DNA of 64,000 nucleotides from Hirudinaria manillensis (lineage: Eukaryota; Annelida; Clitellata; Hirudinida; Hirudinidae), in NCBI GenBank assembly GCA_034509925.1, contig CM067533.1:3968035-4032034 (forward strand), read 5' to 3'. A program made the translations under genes and the position numbers. The notes beneath the pieces are model-generated. The model worked only from the letters and a program-made list of their open reading frames with translations, was not told the DNA's origin and did no database searches. Below, one piece after another: positions 9,834 through 24,287 of this stretch. How positions within the stretch are numbered: the stretch's first letter is position 1; every line of letters starts with the position of its first letter.

Positions 9834-12800
9834 ATCTGTTCGTCCCGAACAGGCTGTTCTGTTTCTCCGTGATATTTTGCTAATCGATTGCTGTGGACCA
9901 CTTTCATTCTAGTCCTTGCTGATTTCTGTATGCGGTATACCACGTCGTTTATTTTCTTTATGATTCGGTATGGTCCTTCCCAATCTTTTTGTAACTTTGG
10001 CGACTTCCCTTTTTTTCGTTGGGGGTTGTATAGCCAGACTAGTTCATTTTCTTTAAAGCTTATATCATTGGCTTGCCTATCGTATCTCGCTTTGGCTTGA
10101 TCGCTATTAACACTTATATTTTTCCGGGCAACCTGATGTGTGTCGGCAAGTGTATTTCTTAGGCTTGAAACGTAGTCACATGCCGACTTAGGTTCCTCTG
10201 CTCTTCCGAACATCATATCGGCAGGAAGACGAATCTCCCTCCCGAATGTCATTTTCGATGGACTGATTCCTGTCGTTTTATGCACGGCTGTCCGGTAGGC
10301 CATAAGGAAAAGTGGTAGGTATCTGTCCCAGTCATCTTGCTGTTCACTTACCATTTTTGACAAATACTGTTCCATGGTCCTGTTAAATCTCTCGACCATA
10401 CCGTCCGATTGCGGATGTAATGCAGTGGTTCTTGTCTTATGGATTCCAAGGTTTTCGCATAGCTCTTGAAATATTTTCGACTCGAAATTCCTTCCTTGGT
10501 CCGAATGTAACTCTAATGGCACCCCGAATCGACTAATCCAATTATTTACGAGAGCATCAGCTACATTTTCCGCCTCCTGATTTGGCAGTGCAAACGCTTC
10601 AGTCCATTTGGTGAAGTAATCGCTGATCACTAATATGTACCGATTTCCCTTCTTTGATGCAGGGAATGGTCCGGCAATATCCAAAGCTATTCTTTCAAAA
10701 GGTACTCCCACATTATAAGGTTGCATTAGACCTTTAGTCTTCTTTTGAGGTCCTTTACTGGTTGCGCAATTATTGCAATTTCTACACCACTCCTCAACGT
10801 CTTGTTTGTAGTGCAACCAGTAAAACCTCTCCCTCACCTTCCTGATGGTTTTATTCACTCCCAGGTGTCCACCTGAGGTTCCGTTATGGAATTCTTGTAA
10901 CACCTCAGAGACGCAAGATCTCGGAAGTACTATTTGAAGGTGATAGTCGGTGCCATCCTCTGTTTCCCACTTCCTATGTAGGAGTCCATTACTAATTCTC
11001 AAGGAATCCCACTGTGCCCAATAGGACTTAGTAACTTCTCCGTGCTCCGCTATCTGTTGCCAATCTGGTTTCACCCCGGCCTCCATCCACTGTAGTATGG
11101 GTGCAAGTGCTTCGTCTTTTAATTGTAGATCTCGTAACCCGCTTTCCGTCCAGGGTTCGGGAGCCGTGATACGAATTTGTCGACATTCTTCGGTTTCCTG
11201 TTTTTTCTCTGCGTTGTTGCAGTGTCTGCAGTTAAGTGGACAAGGACGTCGTGATAGCGCATCAGCGTTGTTGTGTATTTGACCTCTCCTGTGTTCAATA
11301 TTGAACTGAAAACCCTGTAGTTTTTCAATCCACCTCGCCATCTGACCTTCTGGGTTTTTAAAGTTTAACAGCCACCTCAGGGAGGCGTGATCCGTTCTTA
11401 GCAAAAACGGCTGGCCCAAAAGATATTTCTGGAAATGTTTCATGGATTCTACTGCTGCTAATAATTCTCTCCGGGTCACGCAATAGTTCCTTTCCGCTTT
11501 AGACAGTGAACGGCTATAAAATGCTAGAACTTTTTCTTCATTTTCAACTTGCTGGGAAAGAACTGCTCCGATTCCACAGTTACTGGCATCTGTATCGAGG
11601 ATAAAAGGTAATCCGGGAATAGGATATGCCAGGATCGGTGCCGTTGTCATAGCTTCTTTCAGATTATCAAATGCTTTTTCACAGCTGTCGTTCCAGATAA
11701 ATGGTTTGCCTTTTACAGTAAGCTCATGAAGGCTTTTTGCGATGTTTGAAAAGTTGGCAATAAATCGTCTGTAATAGGTACAAAGTCCTAAGAAGCTTTG
11801 AAGTTCCTGGATATTTTTGGGTACAGGCCAATTTTTTACTACCTCGACTTTATCTGGATCTGTACTAACACCTTCAGAAGACACGATATGGCCAAGGTAT
11901 TTGACTTCTTTTTTAAAGAGTGAGCATTTCTTTGGACTCAGTTTCATGCCTGCCTCTCTAATCCTACTAAATACTTCTCGGAGGTTGTCTAAATGTTCTC
12001 CAAATGTTTTTCCGACAACAATTATGTCATCCAAATATACTAGGCATACTTTCCAATTGAGTCCCCTTAGTATGTGTTCCATTAATCTTTCAAACGTCGC
12101 TGGGGCATTGCATAGCCCGAACGGCATGACAGTGAATTGCCATAGTCCTTCACCTGTCGAGAAAGCCGTTTTTTCTTTATCGTCAGGATGTAACTCCACT
12201 TGCCAGTAACCACTTTTGAGATCTAATGTGGAAAAAATTTTTGATCCCGAGAGAGTGTCTAAAGTATCATCGATTCTAGGTAAGGGGTAGCTGTCCTTAA
12301 GTGTCATTTCGTTCAGCTTTCTATAGTCGACACAAAAACGAAGTGATCCGTCTTTCTTCTTAACGAGTACCACCGGTGAGCTCCAGGGGCTATTTGACGG
12401 TTCAATAACCCCTTGGAGTTGCATTTCTTTTATCATTTCCTTGGCGTTTGCTCTTGTAGCTAAAGGAAGTGGACGGGGGTTTTGTCGAATGGGTTTAGCA
12501 CCGGCCGTATTTATTTGATGTTGCACGAGGTTAGTCCTACCCAAAGGGCTGTCTTGTTCAGCCATTATATCCTGAAATTCGCTAAGCAGATTTTTCGCTT
12601 GTTGATAATCTTCTTTTTGTAGAGTTTTGTCTAAATCTTTCAGGAGATTGTCCATTAATGGTTTAGACATAGTATCCCTTTTGATATGCTTATTTCCACT
12701 TCCATCTAATGTTAATATGCGTTCCACGTTCCTGCAAAGTGTGATAGGTGTTCCTGCTTTGATCTGTTGTTCCTGGTCAGATAGATTCATTACCCTCAGT

Positions 12801-14773
12801 GGAACTCTGCCGGTGTTCAGCTTGACTAGTGCTCGTCCTATTAGTAGTCCTTGGCCAATGCCCGATTGATCTTCGACTGCTCCTATACCAAATTTTGTAT
12901 AGTCGCCTTCTAGCCCGCCCCAAATTAAGCTTTCCGACTGTGCCGGGATGGTCTCGTTTTGTAATACTTTTACAAACGTGTCTTTGACTTCTGTACCTCC
13001 GTAGTGTAGAGGAATCTCCATTGCTCCTTGTTGAAGGGTGCCGCCCTTCATGTCAATGGAAATTCCATAGCGTCGCATGAAATCCAATCCCAGTATACAT
13101 TCGTCTGTTATATTGGCTATCATAAATTCCTGTTCGAATGACTTGCCTCCTAAATCCACTGTAATAGTTGTGGTTCCTTGAACTGGCACTAATTCTCCGG
13201 TGGCTGTTTTTAGCTTGTAGTTGTTGGTCGTTACTTTACTGTTTCTTGCCAACTTTGGTTGGACAATAGAAGTAGATGCCCCTGTGTCTATTACAAGATT
13301 ATATTCTTTCCCTCCAATTTTCCCTTTAACCTCTAGTGATGATCCTTTTCCTAATGCTGTAACGTGAAAGACGAGTGGGGCATTTCGAGTTTGCTGAAAC
13401 GATCTTTGCCCCTTAAAATTAGTAGCTTCAGGTTTTTCTGATTTATAGGGCTCTCTCCAGTACTGCTGATTTTTGGAGAAGGTCGTTCTACATTCTCGGG
13501 CTAAATGGCCAGGCTTGTTGCACCTGAAGCACCTTGGTCTTCTATCTACTACCTGGAATCTTAAGTTTCTTTGGGGCTTGCTGAGGTCATTGATTTGTCG
13601 AGCTATTTTTGTAATCATCTCTCTGTCTTTGTCATTATCTTTATCTTTCTCCTTGCCTCTGTCTTCCTGAGCTTCAATTTTCTTTACATTCAAGCTTTTT
13701 TGGATTGAGGCTCTTGCCGCTTCCATGGAGATTGCAAACGCCAATGCTTCATGGCTGGCCTTTATTCCATGAATTTTTAGTGCCATTTTGGTTTCCGCAT
13801 CCCTTATCCCGTCAACGAAGGCGTCAGTTACGATGTTTTCAATGAAATCCGTTGACTGTCCTGGGTGGGCTAGGTATGCGAGCCTTCTGACGTCAGCCTC
13901 TAATTCTTGGAGTGATTCGCCCTGTTTTTGCGTACGGTTTTTTAATTCGTTTTTATGTACTTCCAGCATGTGGCCATTCCCAAATCTTCGTTCCATTGCT
14001 TCTGCTATTTCGGAATAGGCTTTACAATGTAACATTGTTTGTAAAAGCTCGGCTGCTCTCCCTCGCAGTACCATAATCAGCTCTGTTGCCTTTTCTTCCT
14101 CAGTCCATCTGTTACTTACGGCGGCAGTTTCAAACTGATGTCTAAACACGGCCCATGGCCCTTGTCCATCGAACAGTGGTGGTTTTACCGTTTTCTCTCT
14201 TACGCACGTTTCTAATTTCGGTTCGTTGTACTTTTTAAATTTCTCTCTTTCTTTTCTCTGTTCTTCTTTTAGTTCATCTATTTCTGCTCTGACCTGTTTT
14301 CTTAAGTCGGCCATCTCCTGTTCCGTGTGTGATATGAGGTTGGCTACGTCAGTTTTTACCTCTTCCCGTAGGACATCCATGGCTACCTGGAAGTTGGCTA
14401 TATCGGATTTCACATCTGACCGCAAAATATCATTGTTGGATTGCATATCCGACCGCAGAGTATCAATGTCACATTTCATATCTGACCGCAAAGTATTCAA
14501 GCCGCAAGTCATATCTGACCGCAAAGCCTCCAGGGCATTATTGTTGGCTTCCAGGGCATTATTGTTGGCTTCCATAGCAGTCTGAAGGGCTTCCCATTGT
14601 TTTTCTTTTTGAACCCCAAATTCATACTCCGACGGATCGTGATTATTTTCCAAAAGCCATTCCTCGAGCCGTCTTTGCAGTTCGGCTTTTGGGCCAGTTG
14701 CATCCAGGCCTCGATTCCTTAGTTCTCGTCTCAAATCGGGAACGCGCAAATCTTCCAGTATTTTAGGTCCCAT
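9830..14773 (-). CDS. Gag-Pol polyprotein of the Gypsy element, SAP-domain Gag
   Basis: A single 1647-residue frame. Residues 5-40 form a SAP-like DNA-binding helix pair (DLRVPDLRRELRNRGL, then TGPKAELQRRL). Residues 65-175 are a coiled coil with repeated LRSDM/LRSDV units. Gag core about 195-375; CCHC knuckle C415-C428 (CFRCNKPGHLAREC). Protease DTGAS at 496; reverse transcriptase with FCVDYRKLNE and YLDD at 913-916; RNase H acidic residues at D1060, E1103 and D1128; integrase H1296/H1303/C1330/C1333 zinc site and catalytic D1365, D1425, E1461 (D,D-35-E); C-terminal GPY module with EGPYRI at 1599. No stop or frameshift and no gag/pol frame change, so separation must be proteolytic. It supplies the particle, reverse transcription and integration functions for the element. 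Confidence 0.97.
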   Translation of the reverse strand: MGPKILEDLRVPDLRRELRNRGLDATGPKAELQRRLEEWLLENNHDPSEYEFGVQKEKQWEALQTAMEANNNALEANNNALEALRSDMTCGLNTLRSDMKCDIDTLRSDMQSNNDILRSDVKSDIANFQVAMDVLREEVKTDVANLISHTEQEMADLRKQVRAEIDELKEEQRKEREKFKKYNEPKLETCVREKTVKPPLFDGQGPWAVFRHQFETAAVSNRWTEEEKATELIMVLRGRAAELLQTMLHCKAYSEIAEAMERRFGNGHMLEVHKNELKNRTQKQGESLQELEADVRRLAYLAHPGQSTDFIENIVTDAFVDGIRDAETKMALKIHGIKASHEALAFAISMEAARASIQKSLNVKKIEAQEDRGKEKDKDNDKDREMITKIARQINDLSKPQRNLRFQVVDRRPRCFRCNKPGHLARECRTTFSKNQQYWREPYKSEKPEATNFKGQRSFQQTRNAPLVFHVTALGKGSSLEVKGKIGGKEYNLVIDTGASTSIVQPKLARNSKVTTNNYKLKTATGELVPVQGTTTITVDLGGKSFEQEFMIANITDECILGLDFMRRYGISIDMKGGTLQQGAMEIPLHYGGTEVKDTFVKVLQNETIPAQSESLIWGGLEGDYTKFGIGAVEDQSGIGQGLLIGRALVKLNTGRVPLRVMNLSDQEQQIKAGTPITLCRNVERILTLDGSGNKHIKRDTMSKPLMDNLLKDLDKTLQKEDYQQAKNLLSEFQDIMAEQDSPLGRTNLVQHQINTAGAKPIRQNPRPLPLATRANAKEMIKEMQLQGVIEPSNSPWSSPVVLVKKKDGSLRFCVDYRKLNEMTLKDSYPLPRIDDTLDTLSGSKIFSTLDLKSGYWQVELHPDDKEKTAFSTGEGLWQFTVMPFGLCNAPATFERLMEHILRGLNWKVCLVYLDDIIVVGKTFGEHLDNLREVFSRIREAGMKLSPKKCSLFKKEVKYLGHIVSSEGVSTDPDKVEVVKNWPVPKNIQELQSFLGLCTYYRRFIANFSNIAKSLHELTVKGKPFIWNDSCEKAFDNLKEAMTTAPILAYPIPGLPFILDTDASNCGIGAVLSQQVENEEKVLAFYSRSLSKAERNYCVTRRELLAAVESMKHFQKYLLGQPFLLRTDHASLRWLLNFKNPEGQMARWIEKLQGFQFNIEHRRGQIHNNADALSRRPCPLNCRHCNNAEKKQETEECRQIRITAPEPWTESGLRDLQLKDEALAPILQWMEAGVKPDWQQIAEHGEVTKSYWAQWDSLRISNGLLHRKWETEDGTDYHLQIVLPRSCVSEVLQEFHNGTSGGHLGVNKTIRKVRERFYWLHYKQDVEEWCRNCNNCATSKGPQKKTKGLMQPYNVGVPFERIALDIAGPFPASKKGNRYILVISDYFTKWTEAFALPNQEAENVADALVNNWISRFGVPLELHSDQGRNFESKIFQELCENLGIHKTRTTALHPQSDGMVERFNRTMEQYLSKMVSEQQDDWDRYLPLFLMAYRTAVHKTTGISPSKMTFGREIRLPADMMFGRAEEPKSACDYVSSLRNTLADTHQVARKNISVNSDQAKARYDRQANDISFKENELVWLYNPQRKKGKSPKLQKDWEGPYRIIKKINDVVYRIQKSARTRMKVVHSNRLAKYHGETEQPVRDEQI

Positions 14774-14844
14774 TTCTGTCGTTTTAAAACTCTGTCTCGC
14801 TGTCTTTTACCTCTAGTGAATCGATATCCTTTTTACGACGTTAA

Positions 14845-14862
14845 ATCCCACTCCTGACACCA
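14845..14862 (-). promoter_or_regulatory. Primer-binding site
   Basis: One base inside the 5' LTR, the minus strand reads TGGTGTCAGGAGTGGGAT. It begins with TGG, the complement of a tRNA CCA end, and resembles sites complementary to a leucine tRNA acceptor arm. The tRNA identity is from memory of similar sites and is not verified. Confidence 0.8.
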
Positions 14863-14863
14863 A

Positions 14864-15084
14864 TGTTGTAACCCGGGGTCTGATGAATTAATTAACGTAA
14901 AGATATCTTTATTGGATTTAACTAATGGCAAATACGGCTGGACGATTTGGTCGATTGCTTGTCCCGATGGAACTGCCTAATGACTCGAATCGCTAGATAC
15001 GACTTCGAAATAAAAGATTCTGAATATTAACTAAACTTAATTAATTAATTATTTAATTAATTAATTAATGTCAGGGATCCAACA
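14864..15084 (-). repeat. 5' LTR of the Gypsy element
   Basis: 221 bp, carrying the promoter for the minus-strand transcript. It matches the 3' LTR over its whole length by eye and is flanked outside by ATAA and the resumed pentanucleotide repeat. Confidence 0.95.
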
Positions 15085-15105
15085 ATAACATAACATAACA
15101 TAAAG
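15085..15105. repeat. Pentanucleotide tandem repeat, right part
   Basis: Four or so AACAT units, the continuation of the array at 9427-9597 beyond the Gypsy insertion. Confidence 0.9.
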
Positions 15106-15560
15106 ACATATACCGATGCTCTTCGCAGCAAACCGGTTCAAAAAGAACTGAGATTTCTGAAGCACAACACAACCTTTCCGGGATCATCCATTTAACGAGG
15201 CAGTACCATCGATAGAGGAAGTTAAGGAAGTCATGAAAAAGGCAAGAAATTGTTCCGCGCCCGGGCCCAAAGGGAATCCATATCTGATCTACAAGAGATG
15301 TCCAAGAACGCTCAAGCTTCATACCATAAAGTTTGCACCTGGGCCAATGTCTCAGTCGACAACGACTAGAAAGTAGCTGAAGGTGTGTACATTCCGAAAG
15401 AAAAGGAATCGAAGTGCATAAATCAGTTCAGTCTTATTTCGTTGTTGAATGTCGAAGGAAAAATCTATTTTTCAAGCTTAGCTGCAAAGCTCACTATGTT
15501 CATGACGACAAACAAGTACATCGATAAATTAGTTCAAAAGGGAGGTGTCGCCGGGGTACG
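15106..15560 (+). pseudogene. RLE LINE copy A, N-terminal reverse-transcriptase fragment
   Basis: Broken frames with the segment before and at the start of a LINE reverse transcriptase: EEVKEVMKKARNCSAPGPKG (about 15200-15260) and YIDKLVQKGGVAGV (about 15519-15560). The latter matches YIDTTVQKGGVPGI of copy C at 60.4 kb. At least one stop and a frame change separate the parts. It ends where the short LTR fragment begins. Confidence 0.75.
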
Positions 15561-15567
15561 CCGAGTG

Positions 15568-15670
15568 TGTCATGTTCGAATACGTTTATTTACAAAAAGG
15601 CTAACAACAGTATCGAGCGGGAACTGAGCGAAAACGGGAGTGCCGCGCCGCTGCCCTGATATCTATGACA
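15568..15670 (-). repeat. Short LTR of a second LTR element
   Basis: 103 bp starting TGTCATG and ending CTATGACA, so the termini are inverted (TGTCAT/ATGACA). On the minus strand the sequence just before it is AGGAGGGAGA, a polypurine tract, which makes this the 3' LTR of a minus-strand element whose integrase remnant lies next to it. No partner LTR was seen. Confidence 0.65.
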
Positions 15671-15679
15671 TCTCCCTCC

Positions 15680-16470
15680 TGAGCCTTGGCCTTAGTCAAA
15701 CCCATATCTAATGGGTGGCCTGATTTGCCTGCCACGTCGAGAGGTCGTTGGGCCCATATCTTCATCCATTCTCTATTCGAAATCTTATCGATGTCCCAGG
15801 TTTCAAATCCCGGTGCTGTGTTGAATGACGGCTGTCATGTGCTGATGTTGTCTTTTGCTGGCGCTGAGTCAGCTGCTTCTTTGCATTCTTAATAACTTCT
15901 GTCAGTAGCTTATTGTCCAGGATGGGGAGTGTGTCCCTCAACCTTCGGCTGAACAGAAGTTGTGCTGGAGAAGCATTGACTCCAAAGATTGGAGTATTTC
16001 TAAGGCTTAACAGAGCCAGATGGTCTGTCCTTGCTTCAAAACATTCTTTATTGTCTGAATGTGCCTTTCGACCATGCCATTTGAATGAGGATTGCCCGGA
16101 CTACTGAATATCCATTGGAACCCCCATTCCACGGCAAAACCTCTAGAAATTTCTGAGTTCAATGGCATGTTGTCTGAAATTATTGTTAGTGGAATGCCAT
16201 GTCTGGAGAAAACTGATTTTAACTTGGAAATGATGCACGTGGCTGTCTTGTTTTCTAGACCTCCTGATATTTGCTAAAATAGTCCAACAAATAGTCCCAG
16301 GAATTCATTGTGAATATATCAATACCCACTTTCTGCCACGTTCCATCTGGCACAACATGTGGCACGAGAGTTTCCTTTTTTGGCATGCCACGGTTATTCA
16401 CACTTTGAGCATGACAACCCATGTGTTTGTAATGTTTTTGTAATGTTCTAAAGAGCGACCGAGGAGCTGT
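15680..16470 (-). pseudogene. Decayed Gypsy-type integrase
   Basis: Reading the minus strand with several frame changes gives integrase landmarks in order: TWQKVGIDIFTMNSWDYLL (first Asp), DYFSKYQEV, a second block with IISDN, then NPHSNGMVERHIQTIK (Glu). This is the catalytic core of a Ty3/Gypsy integrase of a different lineage from the intact element at 9.6-15.1 kb. Gag, protease and reverse transcriptase are absent. Confidence 0.75.
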
Positions 16471-16496
16471 CAATGGAGCTAGAGGGAAAGAGATAG

Positions 16497-17045
16497 AGCG
16501 CCCGTGTGACTCCCATAGAAGTCGGAGCAAGAGGGCTGGTAGGCAAGTCTTCCTATGCCTTTCTCATGGGAATAGACCTTACCAACAGACAGACAAAGCA
16601 TTTTGTTCAGAAGATAGCCGAGATGCAGAATCGGCATCGCACAAGATCTAAACCACGAAGGATCGTAGGTAAGCTTCCTGGCAATGCGAGGCAAGTAGTC
16701 CCCGTTCACACCACCAAAACTGTGACAATAGAGTGACACCCCGGGCACTCTTAACACCAAAGTAATATAAGAAGCGCTAAAGTAGCGACTCTGTCGGTTT
16801 TTTTTCAGACGGCAGAGCTATCAAGGTTTTTTTCATGGATATCGGTGCAAGTGCGTGTTTGTTGGAAAAGTGTGTCGTCAGAAGGAGAAGTTGATGTGTT
16901 ATTTTTGGAAGAGACAAGTGGGACAGGGACAGGGACATGCACTTGATCACCGGATATGGCCCAGCCTCCGAGTGTCAGTATTCAGGGTCGAATTTCTCGT
17001 CGAGGGGGCCAATCCTCTGAAAATCTCTGACAGAAAGCTCGTTCA
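16497..17045 (+). pseudogene. RLE LINE copy A, C-terminal end and 3' UTR
   Basis: 16503-16620 encodes PIEVGARGLVGKSSYAFLMG, the conserved C-terminal block after the restriction-like endonuclease (compare copies B and C). About 16930-17040 matches the 3' UTR core of the family (ATCACCGGATATGGCCCAGC and ATCCTCTGA blocks). The roughly 550 residues between the two parts of copy A are missing; the LTR-element fragment occupies the gap. Confidence 0.75.
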
Positions 17046-17058
17046 AGAGTTTCAAATG

Positions 17059-18050
17059 AAGTCAAATCTCGCTATTACACCAACTCTCGCTACTATGCCA
17101 CCAGGTCATGACAACGTTTATCTAACCCATGAAGTTAAGGACATATTTCCAGTCGGGGGAAGTAATTAAGAGACATCAGCTTGTATTTTTAAGATTTGAT
17201 CAGGTTAATACTTTCCCAGGATTTGTTGGTGAGGGATGATTAAGGAAAGTGGTGGAACATTCCATGGAATTTGATTGGTCGAATGGGCAATTGGTTGACT
17301 GGGAGTGTAAATAGGAATGAGAGTGTCGGGATTTTATGTGAGAATTGCGAGTTGGAATGAAGATTAGTCAGTTCAGAAACGCAAACGAACCGATTTTACG
17401 CTGATGGAGAAGAAGGAGATCGTCCATGCCGTGAAGAAGAAGCCGAATCATTCCAAGCTGGCCAGGGAGATTAGCAAGAAATGGGGCGTCGGAGTTAAGA
17501 GAACCACCGTGAAGGGCATTCTCAGCATGAAAAATGCAATCGAGGCTGCAATCAAAGCTGGAGTTCCATCGAAGCGCAGGAAGCTGACGCAGGTTTACTA
17601 GCCGAAGCTCGATGAGGGAATGTTCATGTGGCTGAAGCAAGCAAGTGGACAGAATCTGCCTGTCAGCGGCGATCTGATCAAGGAGAAGGCGATGAAACTG
17701 GCCGAGCTGATGTACATCCCGGACGTCACGGCGAGCGACGGTTGTCCAAATTTCAAGAAGTGCCACGACATCACGTTCAAGACATTGCAGGACGAAGCTG
17801 GACCGGTGGATTCGCAAGTTTGGTGTGATGCAAGCGTGCGATCGGCTAAACAACGAGATCCTCCGAAAGAAGATGCGGCAGCCAACGATTTTGCCAACTT
17901 TAGACTGAGCTGGTGGGTAACTTGAGAAAATAAAGTTGTTTTTTACATTAAAGCCGTTTTTATTTGATAAAATAGGGCCGTTTTTACATACTCTCGTTAT
18001 TATGCCACTTTTGCTCGGTCCCGACGGGTGGCATAGTAGCGAGATTCGAC
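17059..18050 (+). mobile_element. pogo/Tigger-like DNA transposon, internally deleted
   Basis: Inverted ends: the right end, read inward, is CAGTCGAATCTCGCTACTAT; the left has AGTCAAATCTCGCTATTACA with a partial repeat (CTCGCTACTATGCCACC) just inside. The CAGTCGAA start is typical of pogo-like ends. The element is about 1 kb, so the DDE catalytic half has been lost. The expected TA target duplication is not intact. Confidence 0.75.
17404..17925 (+). pseudogene. Tigger-like transposase, DNA-binding half
   Basis: The frame starts MEKKEIVHAVKKKPNHSKLA and continues through a CENP-B-type helix-turn-helix (REISKKWGVGVKRTTVKGIL). One stop at 17599 is followed by a second HTH segment (LDEGMFMWLKQASGQNLPVS, IKEKAMKLAELM). 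This matches the two-part CENP-B DNA-binding region of pogo/Tigger transposases. The frame runs out at 17925 before any DDE residues. It could bind DNA if expressed, but it cannot catalyse transposition. Confidence 0.75.
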
Positions 18051-19631
18051 TGCATTAGCATAACATACCAGAACATAATATATTCATCGAATAACAATTA
18101 TTTTTGTTACGATAGATAAAATAAATTTACCCGTTCAGCCGAAACTTTTATATAATATTTGCGCAAAATTTCTCCTAAAATTAATTTGTTTCTGTTATGA
18201 ATAATGTTTTTTTAGATGTTCCATCTGTATCATATAGATCATGTCGCTCTTAGAAGTTAAAGTTAAGCTGTGGCGCAATCAAGGCTGGTTGAGGCCTAAG
18301 ACATCCAAAACACTTTGTTAAATATAAAATTTGAATGGATAAATAAACAACTTATGAACCGGTTTTAATGTTAATTAGAATTGTAATTTTAAGTTAGAGT
18401 ATATCCATTGTAAGCATATGCAAAAACTTGTGAAATTTACGGAACTCAAGTGAATGTGTTATGGAATTCTGAGGAATTCCTAAACGTTATGTTATTCCTA
18501 TATGAATGTTAAAAACTGACGATATCTTTTTCATCAAAAAATTTTTTAGCTTTACGATAGTTAAATGCCCTTTTTTTCTTAGGCCATTAGAATTTCCGTC
18601 CTTTCACTTGCTTTGAAGTCGTTTCAAATTTTTCAATGGAATGGAACAGATTACATCATCCGCTTTTATTCTCGCTCGTAAGATATATTCATATTTATTG
18701 ATTTTTTATGTTGTACTTTTGCACCACTAATGCTGGAATAATATTTCATTAAATTCTATTTCAAATTTAGAAGCGCTAGTCATACAATATACAAAAATTT
18801 GAGCAATAATCACGCTATACATAGAACAGGTTTAACAAAAATGGATATTTTCCTATTTAATTTGGACTGGCTATTTTTATAACAGGGCACCTCAATGCGC
18901 GGGAACCATAAACTTATAGGGATTCAAATATGACTTTTCGAGGAAGATGCAAAAAGTTGCTGATATATTGCAGATGTTTAAAACAATTCGTGTTATTTTG
19001 TAAATATTCGTAAATTTTGCTCTGAAGAACAAATTACCAGAAAATATAAATTTTCTATAGCGTATTATTATTATTATTTTTTTGGTGTTGCCGCCCTCGG
19101 CTTCGAGGCCCATTTTAAATAACCAAAGTCCGACACGTAGGATCTGTTATATTTCCATAACACGCACAAGCCGAAATTTTAAAGGGCTAGTGCCTATAAA
19201 TATATATTAAGTAATTGTTGATCAAATATTAAACAAACCCATATTATCCCAATATTATTCATGAACACATCCATCTTTGACCATTTGTGGCCTTTAACTC
19301 TTATAGCTCATTGAATCAACTCAATCCAATTCATTCGCCAAGCGTCTTCTTCGATATCATTATCAATACTGAGAAAACTGCTCAACTGAATTATCGGAAT
19401 TCTAACCAGCTGCTTGCTGAGTTCTTCACTTGTTGCATTGAGCTGGAGTTCTGCGTAGGAGCTCGTGTGCAGATATGCTGTTCGCGCGAAGTACTTGTGG
19501 AGAGACTGCACACAATACTGAGTAACTAATCATTCTAGGAGCTCGTCACTGCTATATTTGTAACTCCTGCACATGCTAAGATAATAGCCGGGATCTAATC
19601 ATCTATAAAGTTTTCGTTAAATTTAAAAATT
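18051..19631. other. Spacer upstream of the PAK gene
   Basis: AT-rich, with no recognised coding exon. A short GC-richer stretch at about 19080-19180 (GGTGTTGCCGCCCTCGGCTTC) looks like repeat debris. An open frame at 19287-19529 has no family match and could be 5' UTR. The promoter and any 5' UTR exons of the PAK gene should lie here or in 19.2-19.63 kb, but no clear element was seen. Confidence 0.4.
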
Positions 19632-24263
<4,632 letters not shown>

Positions 24264-24281
24264 TTTCAACCTTCATTCACC

Positions 24282-24287
24282 AATAAA
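24282..24287 (+). terminator. Poly(A) signal of the PAK gene
   Basis: Canonical AATAAA 18 nt past the TGA stop. A second AATAAA at 24528-24533 could give a longer 3' UTR that reaches towards the opposing DNAAF2 3' end (stop at 24724). Confidence 0.6.

Larger units (their letters stand above)
9598..15084 (-). mobile_element. Complete Gypsy-type LTR retrotransposon
   Basis: 5487 bp with two LTRs of 221 bp that I read as identical. The ends are TGTTG...CAACA, flanked by a 4-bp ATAA duplication (9594-9597 and 15085-15088), although the repeat context makes that duplication less decisive. Reading on the minus strand: 5' LTR, a 1-nt spacer, an 18-nt primer-binding site, one gag-pol frame, a purine-rich tract and the 3' LTR. 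Identical LTRs and an unbroken frame indicate a very recent insertion and possible competence. No envelope frame follows pol. Confidence 0.96.
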
